DNA of 64,000 bases from Nepenthes gracilis (Eukaryota; Streptophyta; Magnoliopsida; Caryophyllales; Nepenthaceae). Both the position numbers and the translations under genes were made by a program. The notes beneath the pieces were generated by a model, which saw only the letters and a program-made list of their open reading frames with translations, had not been told where the DNA came from and searched no databases. Shown here piece by piece: positions 56,801 through 64,000 of this stretch (its first letter is position 1; each line of letters begins with the position of its first letter). The DNA is taken from contig BSYO01000038.1 of NCBI GenBank assembly GCA_033239525.1, positions 6,513,041-6,577,040 on the forward strand, read 5' to 3'.

Positions 56801-57140
56801 AAAATCGATCAATTAGCATTTAACCCTCATCTTATTATTATAATTAATTAGCATAGAAGTGAAGTGAATTGTAGTGAGATTATTTTTGTACCCAATTCAA
56901 CCCCCACTTTAAATAACTTCACATCACCAAGTTCTGATTTCATTTTTCCTCTTTAATTTCGGCTACGCCGTCACCTGTATCCAGAGGGCTTTAAGTGGTG
57001 CATGTCTTTTCCCAAGTCACCCCCCCGCTGCCGCTTGTTTTTAATGCGCTTCGTCTTAATTCTTTCTTCCTTCAATGAATGAATGCGGGAGGTATATCTT
57101 CTTAGTCGTTACCGATTTTCCGCGTACCTTTTTCACACCT
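53881..57140. other. AT-rich gene-free stretch with small duplications
   Basis: No gene recognised. 54240-54720 is an ATATCCATATC-type low-complexity region with a tandem duplication of period 79 (GTTAAGTATATAT at 54529 and 54608). 55555-55760 is more GC-rich and holds a diverged tandem duplication of about 118 bp (TCAGAATTTCGTT...TCGTCTCCATC against TCAGAATTTCTGTT...TCGTCCAGCATT). The overlapping 135-codon plus-strand frame is therefore not trusted. Confidence 0.4.
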
Positions 57141-58622
57141 TGACTCTTGGCCCCATTTAAGTTTTAGCCGCTCCTTGCTTCTGCTGTTGCTGCAATCAAT
57201 TTCTCAAGTATTGGAGAGAGAGAAGGACCGTGAGATAGAAAAACAGACAGCGGGAGAGAAGAATAATTTGCTCAAGCCTCCTTCCTTTTTGCCTCGGACT
57301 GTTCTTTTTTGGTGGGGATTTCGAGATCCATTCTCAGAATTACAGTGGTGGCTATTCACTATAAAAAATTAATAATAATAATTTTTAGTTATAAATATAT
57401 TTTTGTCATTATTAATAATCAACATATCAAATTTAATGTCAAAAATATTATTTTATTACTAAAATTATAAAATTAAATAAATAAAAATTCAAGAAAAATA
57501 AAGTAATCAATACTAAATAATAAAAATAAAAGTGACAAAAATACATTGTCACTAATTATAAAAATAATCTTAATCTTAAAAATTTTTCAAAAATTTTATA
57601 AATTATTTATTCAATCATTATTTTAAAAAAATTGTATCTTTCAATAAATTACAAATAATTAATAAATTTTCATTAAATATTTATAAAAACGTATATCGGA
57701 AACACTCATCATCTCGAGCCCCTCTCTCTCTCACTCGCATTTTTCAATTTGGTGTGTTCAATCGGCTATTTTTACTCGCAAATCAACAAATTTCTCCATT
57801 ATCTAGTAGCAAATCAGTTATACAAGTTCGTGGTGTTTCATTTTGAGTTGTTTCGGAAACAAATGTTTGAGGTATATATTTTCATTTCCATTCTTGTGTT
57901 GTGTATGTTACTCTGAAACTTGGACGTATTTTTGCTTCTAATTTTTATGGTGTAGATCTGATCCGAAATCGTATTCTTGAAATTTAAAAAATCATTTACA
58001 CTTTCTCTATTTCTGTTATATCAGAACTGATTATTATTCGTATATATATTTTCAATATTTATACAATGAAAATAAGAGCTAATTGTTGTTCTTATTCTAT
58101 TTATGTTGATCAGAAATGTCAACATATTTTATCTTCTAATTGTTCATCTCTGAATAGTATTCCAAAAATTTAAGGATGTCATTTACAGTGTCTCTATTAC
58201 TATGAGATTGGAATTAATTATTGTTCGTATAGATATTTTTGATTTGTAACAAATCCCTTACTTTTGATATTTTTGTGTATGATATTAAATTATGACACTT
58301 AGACACTGAATATATGAGTTAAATCTTCTACATTCTCTAATCTTCACATGCAAGTAGGAGGAGATATGAAATTGGAGGAATAGGATCGATCATGGTAGAA
58401 AGTGTTAAACCACCATCAACAAAACCTTGAACCCTTCTATTCTTATGTATCTGCCAATTTTAGACCTTATTCCCATTTATAGCACACTCATCAATTAGAC
58501 ATGATGTCAGGGATTCAGAGTTTTGAAAGTAAAACATTCAGTTGGGGAAGTGAACTTGGATCAATTTATTTTTGTTTATTCTTTCAAACATTCAGACATC
58601 AATTTTAACTATGAAAAGAGAG
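57141..58622 (+). other. Presumed upstream region of the DRP1 fragment, with an AT-rich insertion
   Basis: 57160-57350 looks like a plant 5' UTR or exon (GGAGAGAGAGAAGGACCGTG, then a GC-balanced stretch). At about 57352 it is interrupted by AT-rich DNA beginning CACTATAAAAAATTAATAAT and containing AGTGACAAAAATACATTGTC ACTAA (57531-57555), a palindromic subterminal motif typical of CACTA-derived MITEs; it fades out near 57700. The remainder to 58600 is AT-rich and non-coding. Confidence 0.35.
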
Positions 58623-59150
58623 ATGGCGACGATGGAGAGCTTCATGGGGCTTGTCAATAGAATTCAAAGAGCTTATACCGTTCTCGGTGACTATGGAGGG
58701 GGCGAGTATGACGACGTCTTCTCTTCTCTTTGGGAAGCCCTCCCTTCCGTCACCGTCGGTGGCGGCCAGGTAAGTGCCATTTCTTTTCTCACCTTGTCTC
58801 AAATATTCTTTCTTAGGTGAACTATTAACGATTGAATTATGAAGTAGTTGAAATTTTTTTTGTGGTTGTTTGTTTGAGAGTTCTGAAAAGTCTCCAATTC
58901 TTGAGAGTATAATTGATTGTGGCTTTCTTCCTGGAGTACGTGGTTAGTATTTTTAATTTGATGATTTTTTGTTTGTTTGCTAATTGGAGATTTAGCTTTT
59001 CATTTTGGGAGAGCATTTGTGTGGTGTTGGAATTGTTTGCAGGAATTGTTAGCAGACGCCTGTTGGTTTTGCAGTTGCACAAAACAAAGGATGGAACGCA
59101 GGAGTATGTTAAATTTATTCACTTGCCAAAGCGTCGTTTTACAGATTTTT
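58623..59150 (+). pseudogene. DRP1-type dynamin-related GTPase fragment lacking the P-loop exon
   Basis: Exon 1 (58623-58769) encodes MATMESFMGLVNRIQRAYTV, then LGDYGGGEYDD, FSSLWEALPSVTVGGGQ, with a perfect donor GTAAGT. This is the N-terminus of plant DRP1 (phragmoplastin), which acts at the cell plate and in endocytosis. The next recognisable exon (59043-59150) reads [20 protein letters not shown] and [12 protein letters not shown]. Between them the family has SSGKSS...RGSG with the GTP-binding P-loop; nothing like it is present in the 273 bp. Joining the two exons directly also shifts the frame, which the missing exon would correct. No later GTPase, middle or GED exons are found, so this is a gene fragment. 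An upstream in-frame ATG exists at 58611. Confidence 0.8.
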
Positions 59151-61430
59151 GTGGGTGAATTATTAATTATGTTTGGAAATGGTCTTCTTACTGATCACTC
59201 AGATGATTGGTAATGAATTTGCTTCCATATTATACTTGCGTGTTTCTTTGAACTGTTGTGTAACGGGTTCTGGTTTGTTCTTGGAAGTATTAGCACTGAA
59301 ATTTATGTTTTATAGGTTGGGAGTTGTAAACTAGGCAAGGATCAATATGTACCGGACGGATTTGGAAGACGTTTATTCTTCACCCCCATGAAATAGAGGA
59401 TTGTTTCGTGCACTCGGGTGTGGTGCCAAGCAAACTGTCAGCATCACTTTGACACTCGTACCCTTACCTATGTTGTGTTGGGCTGCTTGTATCAATGTAG
59501 GTACTTATGTGCAACATATGGTATAGTTATTTGCTGAATTTTGTTGCATATAGATTGTTTATGACCTTACACTTTGTGCTTCTAGCCTGAGGAACATTCT
59601 TCTAGCTATTATGCTTCCTGGATTTTGTTGCATATAGATTGGTTACGACCTTCACTATGTGCTTCAAGCCTGAGGAACATTCTTCAATCCATTATGCTTT
59701 GATGATCTTGGCTGGGCCATAAATAAGCTTCAAATTAGACTTGTACGTAGCACAGAATGTAGATTAGAGTGGCATGGGAAGAATTTAGGGCTATGCTTGT
59801 AATATTTCGGATCTCATATGGATTATTTTAGTATTTATTATTATTTTGGATTTTTCGCAAGCAGAAAAGGAGGAGAAAGGAGAGGAGAAAGAGAAAGTGG
59901 CGAACTTGATGGTGGTTGCACATTGATGTGAGGTATTAATGGTGAGGCCGCAATGTCGTGGGACCGAGAGAATGGATCGGATGATGACCAAGACACTACA
60001 AAAGGGAAAAGCTTGCGGTTAACATTGCCCGCCACGTCAGCGTAGGGAAGTTTGTGATTACGGTCACTCATTGGGAAGGCTGAGGCACGCCAAATCAAAG
60101 CATTGATGTCGTATTAATGGAGGAATGGAAGCGTGATTATGGCCGTGTCAGCAGGGATGGCCGGGTATGGCCCGTCAGAGGAGAGAGGAAGGGTAGCGCG
60201 CGGATTTTCCAGCATGGTCACTTTCGCCGTGCGCTCGAAAATGCTCGAGCGGATTTTCCACAATGTGCCCAGCGCGCGTGAGACAGGAGAAAGAAAGGTC
60301 CAATTGGGTGCTCCGGAATATCTTTTCTTCAAATTTATGGAGTATAAAGTTGAGGTAAGTATCCTCTAACCCTATCATTGGTCTAATTTAATTTCTGATA
60401 TCTTTTGACTATTATTGGAGATTTTACTAACATGCATATAATTTTATATACCCCAAATTTATTAATTATATATATGCATGTATATTTCAAACAAGCTTTC
60501 GTATAATTGTTGTTAGTATTTTTAATTTGATGATTTTGTGTTTGTTTTGGAATTGTTTGCAGGAATTGTTAGCAGATTTTTAATTTGGAGAGTTTTTTAT
60601 TACCCAAACGTCGTTTTACAGATTTTTGTGGGTGAATTATTAATTATGTATGGAAATGGTATGTTATGATCACTCAGATGATTGTAGAATTTGCCATAAA
60701 TTATACTTGCGTGTTTCTTAGATCTGTTGTGTAACGGGTTCTGGTTTGTGGAAGTATTCACACGCATGGGAGTTGTAAACTAGGGCAAGGATCAATATGT
60801 ACCGGACGGATTTGGAAGACGTTTATTCTTCACCCCCATGAAATAGAGGATTGTTTCGTGCACTCGGGTGTGGTGTCACTATGGGACCATGGAGTCAATG
60901 AGACAACATATGGGTCATTATTTGTGATCTTGAGGCATGATTGTTTATTTGTACACTTTGTGCTTCTAGCCAAACAGGGAGGCTTAGTTTTGTTGCATAT
61001 AGATTGGGACGTATATGATGTCAATCCATTATGCTTCGATGATCTTGGTTGGGCCATAAATAAGCTTCAAATTAGGTTGAGGCGTTAGATTAGAGTGGCA
61101 TGGGAAGAATCTAGGGATACCTACCCCATTGTGTTTTTAAATGAGAATCATCATAAAGAATTGACAAAAAACTATTATATTCGGACATCCTAATATATAT
61201 AACTAAAATTTAAGGTTGCATCTAAAGTCACGGGTGGTAAAATATATTGAGTAAGTTATTAATTTATAAAGTTGATGCAAGTATCCTCTAACACTATCAT
61301 GGATGGCCTTTGAATTATTAGAGATTTTACTAACCTAAATATTTTTATATACCCCAGCCTTTATATATATATTTATTATATATTAGCTTGGCTTAAATCG
61401 ATTTTTTTAATTTGGAGAGTTTTGGATATA
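58935..61430 (+). repeat. Diverged direct duplication beside the DRP1 fragment
   Basis: 58940-59345 and 60516-60800 share TAGTATTTTTAATTTGATGA, GGAATTGTTTGCAGGAATTG, CGTCGTTTTACAGATTTTTG, GTGTAACGGGTTCTGG and GGGAGTTGTAAACTAGG in order. 59345-59790 and 60800-61110 share GGATCAATATGTACCGGACG, ATAGAGGATTGTTTCGTGCA and GGGCCATAAATAAGCTTCAA. 60345-60490 and 61268-61380 share AAGTATCCTCTAAC and TTTTATATACCCCA. The second copy lacks most of DRP1 exon 59043-59150 and the 59798-60340 block. Confidence 0.65.
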
Positions 61431-62396
61431 TATTTGTGTATCCGGTCACTATGAATCAGAATTGGTATTATTAATCTTTGGTTCTCCAATTTTCTGCATA
61501 CTTTATATTTCTGTATGTATTGCATGGATTACGATTTAAGATACATGATTTGGCCCACGGATGAGTGATAGGAATGTCTTGTACGTATTAATGTGTTAAG
61601 CCCTGGAACATAGTTTATATTTATATATTTTAGTTTCGATATTTTCTTTGATTTCAGCATATGATATATAATATTTACATCAAATTGGTATTATTAATCG
61701 ATGATATGTGTCCCACGGATAAGATACGTGATTTGGCCCACGAATCGTGATTATGTAATATGTGTTAAGCCTCGGATCATTTTATGATATGATATATGAG
61801 ACTTCTATAAGATTTAACGGATGTGTTGATAAATCGTGATTATGTAATATAGATCGATATTTATTGTAATTATATCCCGGATGGACTTTTTGATATGGAG
61901 GATAATTTAATACGAGACATCTTCTCGATTTTCAAGGATTTCATGGACCTTATGTTTTATGTTTTACATGGTTGTAATGTGTTATCCCTTCTCTCTTATT
62001 TATATGTACTTTATATATATATATATATATGATACTTGCTGAACTCTAAGCTCACATTTTCATATTTTATCCCTTCAGACCAGTGGTTTGGATATGCCTG
62101 TAGGAGTTTAGACGTTAGCTGATGCGGCAAATCTCTCGGTGGGTAGAGATGTTCATATTTGTTATAATTCTGACCTCGAGAATGTGATATGATTATATCT
62201 ATAGCGGATGAGAGTCTTGATCTATGTAAGAAATATATATTGGAGTTATTGCATTATATTGATGAGTTGTTATATATATTACCTCTCTTGAGATTGTGGA
62301 TAACAAGTTGTGTATTATGTTTATTGAGATTTATATCCGATGAGATTTTGTACTGAGTTTTATTATATCGGGTCTTGTATGTGTATGATTGTCACA
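59798..62396 (+). repeat. Candidate gypsy LTR, interrupted by duplicated DNA
   Basis: TGTAATATTTCGGATCTC at 59798 is a typical plant gypsy LTR start, and TGTCACA at 62390-62396 a typical end, followed by degenerate gypsy coding sequence from about 62.75 kb. Within, 59800-60340 is GC-rich and 61440-62390 has LTR-like text (CTGAACTCTAAGCTCACATT at about 62040, then CCTGTAGGAGTTTAGACG). The block 60510-61110 looks like duplicated host DNA. No second LTR is in the window, so the boundaries are provisional. Confidence 0.4.
60768..61088 (+). CDS. Unrecognised ORF in the duplicated block
   Basis: A frame open for about 105 codons (ATG at 60858, 76 codons, stop 61086-61088) reads HPHEIEDCFVHSGVVSLWDH, then LRHDCLFVHFVLLAKQGG and ending LGWAINKLQIRLRR. 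The parallel copy at 59330-59745 has the same start and end but a rearranged, broken middle. Family not recognised. The frame may be a fragment of the sequence downstream of the DRP1 piece, a captured gene part or chance. Confidence 0.25.
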   Translation, partial: GSCKLGQGSICTGRIWKTFILHPHEIEDCFVHSGVVSLWDHGVNETTYGSLFVILRHDCLFVHFVLLAKQGGLVLLHIDWDVYDVNPLCFDDLGWAINKLQIRLRR

Positions 62397-62749
62397 TCCG
62401 GAATGAATTTTTATGGTCGATGAAAATATTATCATCAATTTTATTTTTGACCTGTATATATTATATTCCTGAGTCATAATAGAAGTAGTATAAGAGAAAA
62501 GGTCGTAAGGAGAGGTGTTTTTGGATCATCTTGGGTGAGAAAGTGATCGAATATTTGGCACGATAAGTACTGCCTATGATGAAGAATGGAAATTTGAGTT
62601 GTAAATATTTGAATTCGAATGAAGAAGTTGATTAATTGGATATGATGAGTCGCGTGAGCTATATAATTGGGGATTTGATTCAATAACCAGATGAGAGTTT
62701 GATCGCTATGTGAAGAATGGTCTATTAATGGCAAGATGGAGCGCCTTCG

Positions 62750-64000
62750 AATGATTAAGAGTAAGCCAGTTTGAAAATTTTTTAGGATGTTTGATCCAAT
62801 TAAGGCTTAAATTGAACGTAAAAAAGTAGACGACGTATTTGAGGTTTTGGTTGTTCAGATGAAGCTTTATCTGTTGCACTTATGTTGGAGTGTGAGGCAA
62901 GCCAATGATGGACTTCTTAGTACTGCATTCCACTTTTTATGATGTTTGGTGAAGGCAATTTTTTGAAGTCACTCTCCGTTTGGAACTCGATATAGTAAGG
63001 AAGGTGAATTTAATTGAGAAAGTGCTTAAGGTTTTCGATTATTCGATCAAAGTTCAGTCTATAGTCTCTAAGATTGTATGTAAATGTTATATGATTTTTC
63101 AATTTCTAAAATGAGCTTAGAGGAGGTTTACCTCTGATGGATAAACCTTTGATCCGTTAAGATTGTAAACTCCAATGTCCAGTCTGGGTTTGTAGATATA
63201 AATGATTGACTGATTTGATTTTATTTGAGATGCCAAACTTTGATGAGAATGTGTGTCGAGTTTATTTGGCATATGTGGCCACATTTGAGAGTCATTTTGT
63301 GGTCATTAAAAATTTTTTAATTGTATGATAATTTGAGACTATTTCTTAGAGAAGATGATTAGCTTGGATTGTCTCCTGATCAGTAATTGAGGTTGTGTCG
63401 AGGGTAGCATCAATTTCGAGGACCCTGCATAGAATCGATGAGGCATTGGCCGAATGCTTTCCCGTGGGGTGCTTCAGTGCCTTTGGGATGAGTAAGATGA
63501 ATTGATGAGGTTATCTATCTATTATTGAAAAATTTTAATTTGTTTGAAAAATGAATTATTTGATAAGCAAATGTGAAAAATTGATAGGTGATTTGTTTAA
63601 TCAATGGTTAGGGCTCAATATTTTCTAAAATCGATATGCATTTGGAGTATTATTAATTAGGATGATCGGATATTGTGTCGGAGATAGCCTTCAAGATAAA
63701 GGTACGGTTGTTGTAAGCATCGATGGTAATTTTGGGTTAGTAATTTCGTTGGCATCTTTTATGGATCTTATGAATCGGATCTTTTGGTTGTATTTGGGTC
63801 TATTTGTAATGGTTTCATTAATGATATTTTAATTTGTTTGAGAAATTGATGTGGGGCATGAGGTTCGTTTAAGGATTGTGTCATAGTTGCGAAGGGTAGT
63901 TTGTTATTTGCCTAATTGAGGAGAAGTGAGTTTAGTTGAAAGTAGTATTATTTTTGGTGTGATGTTTCTTCGATGACATGTTTGTGGATATGTAGAAGAT
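62750..64000 (+). pseudogene. Heavily decayed gypsy gag-pol, continuing beyond the window
   Basis: Gag-like text FDPIKA...DDVFEVL near 62790-62860. An RT landmark WPNAFPWGASVPLG near 63440-63490 (family SPWGAPVLFV), then SFMDLMNRIFWLYLGLFV and the box FINDILICLRN near 63755-63850 (family FIDDILIYSR, so the first Asp is Asn). Stops and small gaps are frequent, and whole motifs (LxIDYRxLNK, SGYHQ) are missing or unreadable. The plus orientation fits the LTR candidate at 59.8-62.4 kb. Confidence 0.6.

Overview
This window is nuclear DNA of a land plant, most likely a eudicot. The evidence is a plant-type METTL4 gene with nine exons, a fragment of a plant DRP1 dynamin gene, AT-rich intergenic DNA, and a dense, decayed population of plant Ty3/gypsy (Tekay-like chromovirus and Tat-lineage), Ty1/copia and L1-type LINE elements. 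No bacterial or organellar genes, tRNAs or rRNAs were seen. All calls come from reading the sequence; no database search was run.

Left part (1-18 kb): a nest of retrotransposons. A degenerate Tat-lineage gypsy element (Tat A, + strand) is interrupted in its protease region by a 9.3-kb Tekay-like element (2876-12168, both LTRs, PBS and PPT visible). A second Tekay-like element (only its 3' end and 3' LTR, 1-2649) sits 226 bp upstream in the same host. The Tat A frame resumes at 12169 and runs through protease, RT and integrase to about 15.18 kb. A decayed antisense ORF follows at 17.9-16.2 kb (minus strand). From 18 to 25 kb there is AT-rich DNA with a 5'-truncated LINE carrying a 16-bp target duplication, a LINE-internal minisatellite and a duplicated LINE 3' end.

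Centre (25.1-32.5 kb): the one clearly intact gene, METTL4 (MT-A70 family), 423 codons in nine exons with the DPPW motif. Its 4.4-kb second intron holds antisense gypsy LTR and copia debris, and intron 6 appears to start with GC. About 1 kb downstream lies a 4-kb tandem array of a 222-bp unit (33.59-37.65 kb). Part of its middle looks like a patchwork of repeat and right-flank sequence, which points to a consensus or assembly problem. An exon-like ORF of unknown identity abuts the right end.

Right part (38-64 kb): LTR-like DNA; a small minus-strand LTR element with about 400-bp LTRs (39.85-42.05 kb); a gypsy gag scrap; a 22-bp LINE tail insertion with perfect 14-bp target duplications; a minus-strand Tat element (Tat B, about 46.5-53.3 kb) with gag, RT (YVDD present), RNase H and integrase but many lesions; a foldback MITE; a DRP1 fragment lacking its P-loop exon (58.6-59.15 kb); a diverged direct duplication beside it; and a badly decayed gypsy element running off the right edge.

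No new defence, metabolic or regulatory gene system was recognised. The features most worth a second look are the METTL4-linked 222-bp array with its mosaic centre, the reading-frame proof of the nested insertion, the antisense ORF of Tat A, the DRP1 exon loss with adjoining duplication, and the micro LINE insertion.
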